Of a stretch of 64,000 nt of DNA, positions 1 through 8,236 are shown in pieces (the first letter of the stretch is position 1; each line of letters starts with the position of its first letter). The stretch is from positions 253,741-317,740 of the forward strand of contig NZ_KI912460.1 of assembly GCF_000518605.1 (NCBI RefSeq), read 5' to 3'. The notes under the pieces were generated by a model. The model searched no databases, was not told where the DNA came from, and saw only the letters and a list, made by a program, of their open reading frames with translations. This DNA comes from Shewanella fidelis ATCC BAA-318. GTDB lineage: Bacteria > Pseudomonadota > Gammaproteobacteria > Enterobacterales > Shewanellaceae. A program made the translations under genes and the position numbers.

Positions 1-120
1 ACAACAAAATATTTCAATGTGCTGGTGGTTAAAAAAAGGAATGCGCTATGTTGGCTTGTTCTTTAGTTAGCAATTGGTATTTAGGTTAAGCTTGATGATA
101 AAGGTTTGGCTAAGGTGTTG

Positions 121-149
121 CTGACGTAACTAAAATTTTGCTACGTCAG
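121..149. repeat. Inverted repeat near left edge
   Basis: CTGACGTA and TACGTCAG form 8-bp arms around an A/T-rich centre that contains AAAATTTT. It lies just past the stop of the phosphatase gene. Neither strand has a clear T tract after the stem, so a terminator role is uncertain. Nothing else is recognisable in bases 1-176. Confidence 0.35.
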
Positions 150-176
150 TAATACAGTTATTTCGTTTTAATGAGC

Positions 177-1106
177 TTAAATTCTGACTATTGGATCCAA
201 CGTGTCTAGCGCTGTAACACCAATAAAATGGATCTCACCAAATGCGTCAGTGAGTTTCACGGTTCCAATTGGGATCGCAGTTTCTTCAGTGTTGGCAAAA
301 ATCTTTAATACATCATTAGCAATTAATATTGAGGTATTATCGTAACCGCCGCACCATTTAGATACATCAATAATTCTTGTGCATAGCTCTGCTGCCGAAA
401 AACGTTGATTAAGGATCTGTTTAAAGGTACTCGCCTCAATGTAATGCGCGCCATCAGAAGTCAAAATTAACCGTTTAATTTGACGAATTTTTGGAAACTT
501 AACTAGCTGTGGCTTTAGGTCTGCGCCCACGCCAATAAATTGCAACAAGCCTTTACTTAAATGTACGCCAGCGGCGTCTGCATTTTGGCCTGCAAAGGTA
601 TCATCTATCGAATATTGTTTGATGCCATGGGATAGATTGGCATAAATTCGGCTGTCACCGACATTGATAGCTTCAAACTGCCCTTCACTATCTAAGATAA
701 AAGCAGATAAGGTTGCACCGCCATTGCCACTGTATTGCGAGTAAACATCATTATTAGCATCTTCAGCCGCAGTGATTAGCCGCTCGCCAATTGGCATTAA
801 TTGATTTTTGATACAGCTTGTTAGAAATGACGCAATGCTTAAACTTGCGCAATCTGCGCCTGATGCCATGCCGCCCATACCATCACACAGCACACCTATG
901 ATAAAAGATTTAGCTGCCGACACTTGGACTTGCACACAAACAACACGATCTTGGTTTTCAGGTCTAATATTGCCTACGTCACTGGCCATAGCGACTGACG
1001 AGTTAAGTAACTCACGTACCGCGCCTGATTCGATAGGTCGATTTAGCCACAACTGAATATGTTGTTTTATTGCCTCTTGTTCCATAGTGTAATTCTTATC
1101 TGCCAT
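177..1106 (-). CDS. PP2C-family serine/threonine protein phosphatase
   Basis: Predicted metal-dependent (Mn/Mg) protein phosphatase that removes phosphate from Ser/Thr. The order of PP2C motifs is clear: SDVGNIRPENQDR near the N-terminus, CDGMGGMASG, INVGDSRIYA, LTSDGAH and finally GGYDNTSIL, which supply the metal-binding aspartates. There is no signal peptide or membrane segment, so it should be cytoplasmic. About 309 residues is typical of stand-alone bacterial PP2C enzymes. The start is uncertain: a GTG at 1139 adds 11 residues, ATG 1106 is used here, and ATG 1085 is also possible; none has a strong ribosome site. No partner kinase gene is adjacent, so the substrate cannot be inferred. 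The gene is divergent from the emrAB-like pair. Confidence 0.85.
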   Translation of the reverse strand: MADKNYTMEQEAIKQHIQLWLNRPIESGAVRELLNSSVAMASDVGNIRPENQDRVVCVQVQVSAAKSFIIGVLCDGMGGMASGADCASLSIASFLTSCIKNQLMPIGERLITAAEDANNDVYSQYSGNGGATLSAFILDSEGQFEAINVGDSRIYANLSHGIKQYSIDDTFAGQNADAAGVHLSKGLLQFIGVGADLKPQLVKFPKIRQIKRLILTSDGAHYIEASTFKQILNQRFSAAELCTRIIDVSKWCGGYDNTSILIANDVLKIFANTEETAIPIGTVKLTDAFGEIHFIGVTALDTLDPIVRI

Positions 1107-1372
1107 AACCTTATATTGTCGCTCAATATAACTCACCACACAGGTTTATGGTATCGCTAAGCATCAGGCTAAAGTGGTTTCTGATTAGAACGCCCTCACC
1201 GTTTATCAATTTGTGAAAGTTTCTTCGTTTATAAGGCAATCATTTTGCAGTTTATTTTCAACGAGTACTGGCAGCGTTGGTCAGAGTCTACTATTTGTTA
1301 TTAATGACAATTATTAGTAACTCAACCATTGTCGTTAAAGAGTCTTAGTGTGAGTCAGAATAATAAAGCTAA

Positions 1373-2458
1373 ATGGTAACAATAATGAGCGAAACAGGCG
1401 GCAAAACCTCAATTCTTAGAAATGTATCGGTTGCAAGTGTACTTTTGGCGGCAGTTATTGCATTAAGCTATTGGTATATTCAACATCAAAAACATTACCC
1501 CAGCACCGATGATGCATATGTTCATGCGGATATTATTTACGTTGCACCACAGGTAAGTGGCAAAGTTATTTCGGTTAATACAACAGATTACCAACAGGTC
1601 AATAAAGGTGATTTATTAGTACAAATTGATCCAGCACCATTTCAAGCAAAGCTTGACGAGGCACAAGCCGCCTACTCAATAGCTTTACAAAATAATGCAG
1701 CTTCTGACGATGCGATTTTAGCCGCCAGTGCTAATGTCCGAAGCGCTGTTGCGCAGTTAAGTGATGCTCAAGCCACTTTTAAACGTATTAAGCAGCTTGT
1801 TGCAAAATCACTACTGCCTGCACAAGATCTGGATGATGCTAAAGCAAAGCAGGCTACCGCCGAAGAAAATGTTATTGCTGCAAGAGCGACTATGTCACAG
1901 CTAATTAAAGCGCAGGGGGCTCAAGGCGATGCTGCTCCTGATGTTAGAAAAGCTGCAGCAGCCTTAAGCCAAGCAAGTTTGTCGCTGTCATACACTAATA
2001 TTTTTGCTCCACACACAGGTAAGTTAGGTAAATTGGCGGTGCATGCAGGAAGTGTCGTATCCCCAGGGCAAGCACTAGTGCCTTTGGTCGCTGATAACAC
2101 CTATTGGTTGCAAGCAAACTTTAAAGAAACTCAGCTTGAAAGATTGCAAGTAGGCTTACCCGCGGATATCCGCTTAGATCTCTATTCATCAGTAGATTAT
2201 AACGGTGTTATTGAAGCCATATCGCCAGCAAGTGGTGCTTCATTCTCATTATTGCCACCTGAAAATGCGACAGGTAACTGGGTTAAAGTGCCACAACGTT
2301 TTGCAGTATTAATACGACTTACAAATGAAAATCAACATCCGAAGTTTCCAATGCGTGTCGGCGCAAGTGCAGAGGTAACGATAAACACCTTGGCTTCAAT
2401 AGATTCAACGCCTGCAGATATTGATAGCAAATCCAAGAAAGCGACGCCTAACAAGTAG
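1373..2458 (+). CDS. HlyD/EmrA-type membrane fusion protein of efflux pump
   Basis: Periplasmic adaptor linking the downstream DHA2 transporter to an outer-membrane channel for drug export. A short cytoplasmic N-terminus is followed by one membrane anchor at about residues 17-35, then STDDAYVHADIIYVAPQVSGKV, the usual entry to the first lipoyl half-motif of EmrA proteins. An alanine-rich helical hairpin covers about residues 95-200, and the second lipoyl half and beta barrel follow (NIFAPHTGKLGKLAVHAGSVV). The length of 361 aa is close to the EmrA norm of about 390. ATG 1385 is an alternative start. The transporter gene begins 6 bp after the stop, so the two are cotranscribed. No regulator or TolC gene is adjacent. 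Confidence 0.88.
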   Translation: MVTIMSETGGKTSILRNVSVASVLLAAVIALSYWYIQHQKHYPSTDDAYVHADIIYVAPQVSGKVISVNTTDYQQVNKGDLLVQIDPAPFQAKLDEAQAAYSIALQNNAASDDAILAASANVRSAVAQLSDAQATFKRIKQLVAKSLLPAQDLDDAKAKQATAEENVIAARATMSQLIKAQGAQGDAAPDVRKAAAALSQASLSLSYTNIFAPHTGKLGKLAVHAGSVVSPGQALVPLVADNTYWLQANFKETQLERLQVGLPADIRLDLYSSVDYNGVIEAISPASGASFSLLPPENATGNWVKVPQRFAVLIRLTNENQHPKFPMRVGASAEVTINTLASIDSTPADIDSKSKKATPNK

Positions 2459-2464
2459 CTGACT

Positions 2465-4021
2465 ATGGCAAATGAAAATCAAATTACAGCCCAATCAGAT
2501 CTGGCAAAAAATACAGTAGATGGCAACAGTACAGTACTGAGTGAAGCTAATCGTAGGTTAGTTACTTTGGCGGTGATGCTATCAGCAATCATGGTATTGC
2601 TTGATATGACGATAGCGAATGTAGCCCTGCCCCATATGATGGGGGCATTAGGGGTGACATCTGATCAAGTTACTTGGGTGTTAACTTCATATTCTATGGC
2701 AGAGGCGATATTTATCCCATTAGCGAGTTTTCTGGCGCTCAAATTTGGGATCCGTCAGTTATTATTGTTTTCAGTCAGTGGTTTTATCATTAGCTCTGCG
2801 TTATGTGGCCAAGCAGATACTATAACTGAAATGGTTACCTTCAGAGTGATGCAAGGAGCATTTGGCGCATCCGTTATCCCACTATCCCAATCTATTATGG
2901 TGCAAATTTATCCGTCAGAGCAGCGTGGTAAAGCTATGGCACTCTTTAGTGTAGGGGTGCTACTCGGACCAATTTTAGGGCCGACGCTAGGTGGGGTCAT
3001 TACCGAAAACATGGATTGGCGTTGGATTTTTTACGTTAATCTGCCCATTGGCGCTATTTGTCTAACGTTAATTTTTGTATTCGTTAAGCTTAGTGGCAAA
3101 GGAAAACCTAAAATTGACTGGCCCATTGTTATAGCGATGACCATAGGAATTGGCCTATTACAAATGGTACTTGATCGCGGAAATGATGAATCATGGTTTG
3201 AATCAAATACCATACTATTCGCGACAATTATCAGCATAATTTCGATTGTTTTTTTTGTCGCACGTTCATTTATGACTAAAAGTGAAATAGCTCCAGTTTG
3301 GCTATTACGGGATCGAAATCTGGCTATGTCTTGTCTGGTCATGGCGGGTTTTTCGATGGGGATGTTTGGTATTACCCAGCTACAACCTATGATGTTAGAG
3401 CAGTTATTGAATTATCCGGTTGATACTACAGGCTTTGCAATGGCGCCGAGAGGCCTAACCTCAGCATTTGTGCTGATAGCAATGGCAAGTTATATGGATA
3501 AAGTAGACGCCAGAGTGTTGATTGTTATTGGATTATCACTAAATGCCTTAGGTACCTATCTAATGACACACTATACCTTAGAAATTAATATCTATTGGGT
3601 ATTACTACCCAGTATTATTCAGGGAGCTGGTATGGGATTAGTATTTGCGCCATTGAGTCAGTTGGCTTATGCCAGCTTATCTCCTAAAGATACTGTCGGT
3701 GGCGCAGTAATATTTAATTTGTGTCGAACTATAGGCGGTTCGTTTGGGATCTCGATTGTTAATACCTATTTTACACGCATTAAACAACAAGAATGGAACC
3801 AACTTGGTGGAGCTTTATCACCAAGTAACCCTGTTTTACAAAATGCTGCACATGCTCAAGGCGTTGAGATCACTAATCCAGAATTTATCAGTCAGTTACA
3901 AACGATGTTACTACAGCAGTCAACGCTATTGGCATTTGTGTACACTTTTGGATTTTTATTAATTTCATATTTATGTTTAATCCCGCTACTGGCCTTATTT
4001 AAACCTAAAAGGCTTGCTTAA
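2465..4021 (+). CDS. EmrB-type DHA2 family MFS multidrug transporter
   Basis: Inner-membrane proton/drug antiporter with the 14-helix DHA2 architecture. Visible signatures are LLDMTIANVALPHMMGALG in helix 1, the motif C region GVLLGPILGPTLGG, and MDWRWIFYVNLPIG, which is nearly diagnostic of EmrB/QacA relatives. The length of 518 aa matches EmrB (about 512). An unusually long hydrophilic N-terminal tail of about 30 residues precedes helix 1. It follows the adaptor gene directly, so the pair should assemble as a tripartite pump with an outer-membrane channel encoded elsewhere. The substrate is unknown. Confidence 0.9.
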   Translation: MANENQITAQSDLAKNTVDGNSTVLSEANRRLVTLAVMLSAIMVLLDMTIANVALPHMMGALGVTSDQVTWVLTSYSMAEAIFIPLASFLALKFGIRQLLLFSVSGFIISSALCGQADTITEMVTFRVMQGAFGASVIPLSQSIMVQIYPSEQRGKAMALFSVGVLLGPILGPTLGGVITENMDWRWIFYVNLPIGAICLTLIFVFVKLSGKGKPKIDWPIVIAMTIGIGLLQMVLDRGNDESWFESNTILFATIISIISIVFFVARSFMTKSEIAPVWLLRDRNLAMSCLVMAGFSMGMFGITQLQPMMLEQLLNYPVDTTGFAMAPRGLTSAFVLIAMASYMDKVDARVLIVIGLSLNALGTYLMTHYTLEINIYWVLLPSIIQGAGMGLVFAPLSQLAYASLSPKDTVGGAVIFNLCRTIGGSFGISIVNTYFTRIKQQEWNQLGGALSPSNPVLQNAAHAQGVEITNPEFISQLQTMLLQQSTLLAFVYTFGFLLISYLCLIPLLALFKPKRLA

Positions 4022-4201
4022 TTTAAGTAACAGCCTTTCTTCGGTAATTTAGTTAATCTCCATGCTATTGCCAGTTGTTGAATATTTGCGAAAATTAATA
4101 ATATTAAAGAGTTTAAATCTTTTAATAACTATTAATTTGTCATGGTTATGTGGCTACAAATACCATGAACCTTATTATAAATATTTGTAATAGCAGGGTT
4201 T

Positions 4202-4846
4202 ATGGAAGAAAAGCTTATTCAAGAAGAAGTAAACGAAATTCGTCGGGTGTTGAACAAGCTAGGAATGCCGGGATTTAAACTCACAGATGGTGACAAAGTA
4301 CGGATATATAATGAAGTCTCAGCCATGCTGTACAAGTTTGTATCAATAAAACACCCAGTTTTAAACGTTCAACTGGTAGAAAGAGATAACGTACTCAACA
4401 ACGACTTTAACCCCAACAAAGTCGCGCCACCCGAATACAAACTACTCAAGCACTCAATTTTAACAGACGGGGTAACCATGCCCGTTGTTGTAGGCTCGCC
4501 TGATCTAAGTGGTTATGTAGAGATTATTGACGGTTATCACCGCAGCAAATTAGTTCGCGAGCATACCGAGATTGCTGACTCTCTAAAAAACTACATACCG
4601 GTTGTTGCCATAGAAAGAAAAAAAGAGGAGCGGATTTCTGCATCTGTTCGCCACAACATGGCTAGAGGTGCCCATCAGGTAGAACTCACTGCCAACTTGG
4701 TGATTAAGCTCAAAGGAGCACGTTGGTCAGACGAGAAAATAGGAACAGAGCTAGGCATGGATCCTGATGAAGTGCTGAGAATGCAGCAACTAACCGGTCT
4801 GGCTGAAGCATTTGCTGATAGAAAGTACTCAAAGGCATGGGAATAG
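4202..4846 (+). CDS. ParB/sulfiredoxin-fold protein, IbrB-like
   Basis: A 214-residue protein with a ParB N-terminal/Srx-like domain at about residues 55-155: DGVTMPVVVGSP, then the conserved IIDGYHRSKL and RISASVRHNMARGAH. A helical, probably helix-turn-helix, segment follows (SDEKIGTELGMDPDEVLRMQQLTG). This layout matches IbrB, the partner of IbrA in Escherichia coli strains, where the pair activates immunoglobulin-binding protein genes. The next gene encodes the IbrA-like partner 3 bp downstream, so the two are cotranscribed. A plasmid-partition role is unlikely because there is no parA. The biochemical activity is unproven. ATG 4202 has only a close AGGG as ribosome site. Confidence 0.75.
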   Translation: MEEKLIQEEVNEIRRVLNKLGMPGFKLTDGDKVRIYNEVSAMLYKFVSIKHPVLNVQLVERDNVLNNDFNPNKVAPPEYKLLKHSILTDGVTMPVVVGSPDLSGYVEIIDGYHRSKLVREHTEIADSLKNYIPVVAIERKKEERISASVRHNMARGAHQVELTANLVIKLKGARWSDEKIGTELGMDPDEVLRMQQLTGLAEAFADRKYSKAWE

Positions 4847-4849
4847 AAG

Positions 4850-6052
4850 ATGAAAAAGTCCATAGGATTAAATGTGTTTGAGGCTGCAACAGAGCGAATG
4901 AATATTATTCTGGATGAGTTTGATCATCTGTTTGTTTCTTTCTCCGGCGGTAAGGACTCAGCTGTACTGTTAAATCTTGCTATTGAGGTTGCTAAGGCGC
5001 GTAACCAGTTACCAATTGACGTGCTCATTATTGATATGGAGGCGCAATATCAACATACGGTTGAGTTAATCAACCATATGGTAGATAGAAAAGAAGTCAA
5101 CGCCTACTGGATCTGTTTGCCGTTAAGTTTGCGTAACGCGATTAGTCAGTTTCAGCCCAAGTGGATTTGCTGGGATCCTAAAGAAAAAGATAAATGGCTT
5201 AGGCCGATGCCGCAACATGCCTCAGTGATTTCGGATATTAACTACTTTAACTTTTTCTATTTTGGAATGGAGTTTGAAGATTTTGTCGATGAGTTCAGCC
5301 TTTGGTATCAGGCTAAGCATGGAGGTAAAGTCGCTTGTTTAATCGGCATTAGAGCCGACGAGTCACTAAACCGTTATAAAACCATTAAAAATCGTAATAA
5401 AGAAAAATATCAACAATACTTCTGGACCACTAAAGTGACCTCTGAAGTTTATAAGGGTTATCCTATTTACGATTGGAAAACTGAAGACGTATGGGCTGCA
5501 AATGGTAAGAATCATTGGAATTACAACCATATATATGATCTGATGCATAAAGCTGGAGTCCCTTTGAGCTTACAACGATTATGTCAACCATTCGGCGATG
5601 ATCAAAGAAAAGGCTTATGGCTTTACCAAATCCTAGAGCCTCATACATGGGAAAAGCTTGTTCAAAGAGTTAATGGTTGTAACTTTGGTGCCAGATACAG
5701 TAAAGATCAGGGACGAATTCTCGGCTATTATCGTTTTGAGCTACCAGCAGGACACACTTATAAGTCCTATAGCAAGTTTCTGCTTAATAGCATGCCACCG
5801 CATATGGCAAGCCATTATCGAGAACGCATTTTTAAGTTTTTACTGTGGTGGAAAAATAATGGTAAAGCTCAAGGGATCTGGCGAATTAATGATTTCGAAG
5901 ATAAAAAATTAGAGGCGAAACTAAAAGTGCCAAGTTGGCGTCGAATATGTAAAGTACTGATAAAAAATGATTACTGGTGTCGAGGGTTGTCTTTTGCACC
6001 TTCGAAGAAGATATCTCAAAGACATTTAGAGAGCTATAACAAATACCTATAA
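4850..6052 (+). CDS. Phosphoadenosine phosphosulfate reductase-like protein (DUF3440), IbrA-like
   Basis: A 400-aa member of the PP-loop ATP pyrophosphatase/PAPS reductase superfamily. The PP-loop SGGKDSAVLL is at residues 32-41, with IIDMEAQYQHT and the LIGIRADESLNRY element further on, then a C-terminal DUF3440-type region (KTEDVWAANGKNHWNYNHIYDLMHKAGVPL). The reductase cysteine motif of assimilatory CysH is not visible, so sulfate assimilation is unlikely. Together with the preceding ParB-like gene it reproduces the ibrB-ibrA arrangement. Related pairs are often found on prophages and islands, but no integrase or terminal repeat is seen here. The reaction is unknown; nucleotidyl transfer or a sulfur-related modification is inference. 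Confidence 0.78.
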   Translation: MKKSIGLNVFEAATERMNIILDEFDHLFVSFSGGKDSAVLLNLAIEVAKARNQLPIDVLIIDMEAQYQHTVELINHMVDRKEVNAYWICLPLSLRNAISQFQPKWICWDPKEKDKWLRPMPQHASVISDINYFNFFYFGMEFEDFVDEFSLWYQAKHGGKVACLIGIRADESLNRYKTIKNRNKEKYQQYFWTTKVTSEVYKGYPIYDWKTEDVWAANGKNHWNYNHIYDLMHKAGVPLSLQRLCQPFGDDQRKGLWLYQILEPHTWEKLVQRVNGCNFGARYSKDQGRILGYYRFELPAGHTYKSYSKFLLNSMPPHMASHYRERIFKFLLWWKNNGKAQGIWRINDFEDKKLEAKLKVPSWRRICKVLIKNDYWCRGLSFAPSKKISQRHLESYNKYL

Positions 6053-6096
6053 ACTTATTTTGAGTTTTAAACCAGTTAAATGGGATTGTACTTCTG

Positions 6097-6129
6097 TTAA
6101 GGCGGTTTGTTGCCAGCAAACCACCTTAA
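6097..6129. terminator. Possible convergent terminator hairpin
   Basis: TTAAGG-C-GGTTTG pairs with CAAACC-A-CCTTAA (one mismatch, 7-nt loop) between the convergent ends of the ibrA-like gene and the fimbrial adhesin gene. T tracts on both sides are poor, so termination efficiency is uncertain. Confidence 0.45.
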
Positions 6130-6134
6130 CCTTG

Positions 6135-7409
6135 CTAGTTTATTCTAATAAATACTCTAGCGGTCGCTTGAACCGTTCCTGCTGTAGCTGTTTCTCCGGG
6201 CAAGGCTTCAAGAGTGGCTAAAAAACTTCGGCTCCAAACAGTGGTAGTGCCACTTACACTTGGTGCTCCCCCCACTGCGGAATACCAACCGTCAGGGTTA
6301 CCACCGCCCATAACTAATTCATTGGTCGCCAAATTAATATCCGTGGTGGTATCAAGGTCGGTAATTCTAATTCCCACACCTTTTGCCGAGCCGGGGTTAC
6401 TCACATATCCATTGTCTAAAAGGTGCGTTACCCCACTGCCGCCACCAACATTTATCCCAACAGAGGGCGCGGCAGCAACCGTTTCTGCACCAACTTTAAA
6501 GGCATATGAAAACTCTCCAGCACTCACCCCCGGTGAATAACTGTTTTCACATTGGTAGCTTAAGTTAAAGCTTTGCGTATCATCGCCCCCAGAGTTCAAT
6601 GTACTTGCCGACATAGACGCAAAGGTAACGCTAGGTGTCACCGTTAAAAATACGCAGTGGGGCTCCCTACGGATTGTTAACCCCTGATTATGTAATGCAA
6701 TCGACCCCGGCCAGTCATCATACCAGCCGTGATATACTGATTGCGAATCGTCTCCTGCATTGATGAGCGAGGTCCAAAGTCCAGGCCCTTTAAAAGCGAG
6801 AAAGCCAAAGCTATTACTGTAGTTATAAATTGCATCGGTAAAAGACCAACCTTCGGTAGTCGGCACCTTGATGAGCTCAGCCTTTATGGTGGCGAAGTTT
6901 TTGGCTTTTACAAGAATATTGCCGCTACCATCGGTATCAAGCCCTGTTAGGGGGCGTTCTTTCCAATATCTCGAGAAGTATTGTCCCGTGCCTAGATGGG
7001 TAATACGGGCAACGGTGTTTATTAGTGCAGTTCGGTAACCGCCCGGTATGCCGTATGCTAATCCATCTTCTTGCCTCCCAGCCATATCAACACCGCCATC
7101 GGTGGCATACAGCTCATAAAGGCTGCCTGCATCAACTGCATCGCAAATGTATAAAATTAACTCAGGATCATAGCCCCCAGCGCGGCCAAATTGGGTCATC
7201 GGAGCCGTTGTTTCAGCAATAACAGTACCAGTTGGCTGTAAAGGGCTAGAAACGGCTGCAACATTAATGCTTGTAGGCCAACCCATAGCCCCTGGGGAGC
7301 CATCCCCCGGAGCGCTCCAACTTTGGCGAACGCAGGTCGCATTGGCGTTAACCGCGCTCAAAGAAAGCATGATACATAAAAGGTATTTACACCTTACTGT
7401 GCCGCTCAT
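6135..7409 (-). CDS. Fimbrial tip adhesin, two-domain
   Basis: Last gene of the chaperone-usher operon. A signal peptide ends near ANA at about residue 24, followed by a long N-terminal region (about residues 25-270) with few recognisable motifs, rich in Trp and Gly, which is the likely receptor-binding domain. The C-terminal part of about 150 residues looks like a pilin domain: paired cysteines (PHCVFLTV and YQCENSYS) and an alternating hydrophobic C-terminal strand, GTVQATARVFIRIN, for donor-strand exchange. The length of 424 aa is typical of two-domain adhesins. ATG 7409 has an excellent GGGAGG site 6 nt upstream, and the gene starts 2 bp after the second chaperone gene. The ligand cannot be predicted. 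Confidence 0.75.
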   Translation of the reverse strand: MSGTVRCKYLLCIMLSLSAVNANATCVRQSWSAPGDGSPGAMGWPTSINVAAVSSPLQPTGTVIAETTAPMTQFGRAGGYDPELILYICDAVDAGSLYELYATDGGVDMAGRQEDGLAYGIPGGYRTALINTVARITHLGTGQYFSRYWKERPLTGLDTDGSGNILVKAKNFATIKAELIKVPTTEGWSFTDAIYNYSNSFGFLAFKGPGLWTSLINAGDDSQSVYHGWYDDWPGSIALHNQGLTIRREPHCVFLTVTPSVTFASMSASTLNSGGDDTQSFNLSYQCENSYSPGVSAGEFSYAFKVGAETVAAAPSVGINVGGGSGVTHLLDNGYVSNPGSAKGVGIRITDLDTTTDINLATNELVMGGGNPDGWYSAVGGAPSVSGTTTVWSRSFLATLEALPGETATAGTVQATARVFIRIN

Positions 7410-7411
7410 GG

Positions 7412-8236
7412 TTAACCTCCCTGCTCGCTAATAACTGCAGTGCCTATATTTACTGGTGCATTCATCACTATGGTTTTACCCTCATCGTTAATAACGCGGT
7501 ATTCAACCGTTTCAATACAACTTGCTTGTATGTCAGCATCTAAGCTGATGGCTTTCTTTGCATAGGGCTTAAGCACATCGTTAATCATTATCTTTTGCCC
7601 ACAACTGCCCAAGAGCTGTAGCTGCTTGAGACTCAGGTGATAGGCGGTTGGATTGTGCAGTTGTAATATTGGTGCTGCTTGTTTTCTTGTTACTAAGAGA
7701 AATGTGATTTGCTTGAATGCGGCGTCATTATTGGGTTTTATTGATGTAGGCCGAACAAACACCTTGTATTGCACCTGCATAGCGATGGCCATAACCTGCT
7801 CGGTCATAGCTTGCTCAGCCGAAGTCTGTTTTTCAAATGGCGGCTGCTCAAGTACATTCAGCCACAGCAGTGACTCTCTATCATCTGGTAAGCCCTCGGT
7901 AATGCCAGCATCAATCAGTTTCGCTGTGGTCACTTCTTTAGGGTTAAGCTGCACTATCGGTGGGCTGACGATTAATGGCGCTGTTGTTGACTCAGGAGTC
8001 GCACTCATGTCTCCTGAGTCCAGCCACAAACTGACAATAACCGGATAAGCGTTGTGATTAACTAGCCGAAATTGCGCACTTTTAGTGCCAACAATATAGA
8101 CAAATCGAGATTTATCTAGGCCTACGCCAGCAAATAACGGCTGGGGGAACCATGCACTCAAGAGCACAAATATCAGCATTATGTGGCAGTATTGTTGACC
8201 GCCCAGCTTTGCTTCAATTAATGATAACTTACTCAC
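7412..8236 (-). CDS. Periplasmic fimbrial chaperone (second copy)
   Basis: A PapD-like chaperone of 274 aa. The N-terminal hydrophobic segment is preceded by an unusually long leader of about 20 residues, then GVGLDKSRFVYIVGTKSAQFRLVNHNAYPVIV, the first strand region that donates a G1-type strand to subunits. LLWLNVLEQPP corresponds to the conserved family motif around the FG region. The start is GTG 8236, overlapping the usher stop by 8 bp, with AGGAG 7 nt upstream inside the usher gene. Two distinct chaperones in one operon suggest that one serves the pilin and the other the adhesin; that division is inference from gene order. Confidence 0.85.
   Translation of the reverse strand: MSKLSLIEAKLGGQQYCHIMLIFVLLSAWFPQPLFAGVGLDKSRFVYIVGTKSAQFRLVNHNAYPVIVSLWLDSGDMSATPESTTAPLIVSPPIVQLNPKEVTTAKLIDAGITEGLPDDRESLLWLNVLEQPPFEKQTSAEQAMTEQVMAIAMQVQYKVFVRPTSIKPNNDAAFKQITFLLVTRKQAAPILQLHNPTAYHLSLKQLQLLGSCGQKIMINDVLKPYAKKAISLDADIQASCIETVEYRVINDEGKTIVMNAPVNIGTAVISEQGG

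Noticed and set aside
808..1056. 82-aa ORF on + strand opposite the PP2C gene
   Set aside because: Complementary to well-conserved PP2C motifs and lacks a ribosome site.
4202..4846. Plasmid or chromosome partition protein ParB
   Set aside because: No parA partner and no parS-like site nearby; a PAPS-reductase-like partner gene points to the IbrB type.
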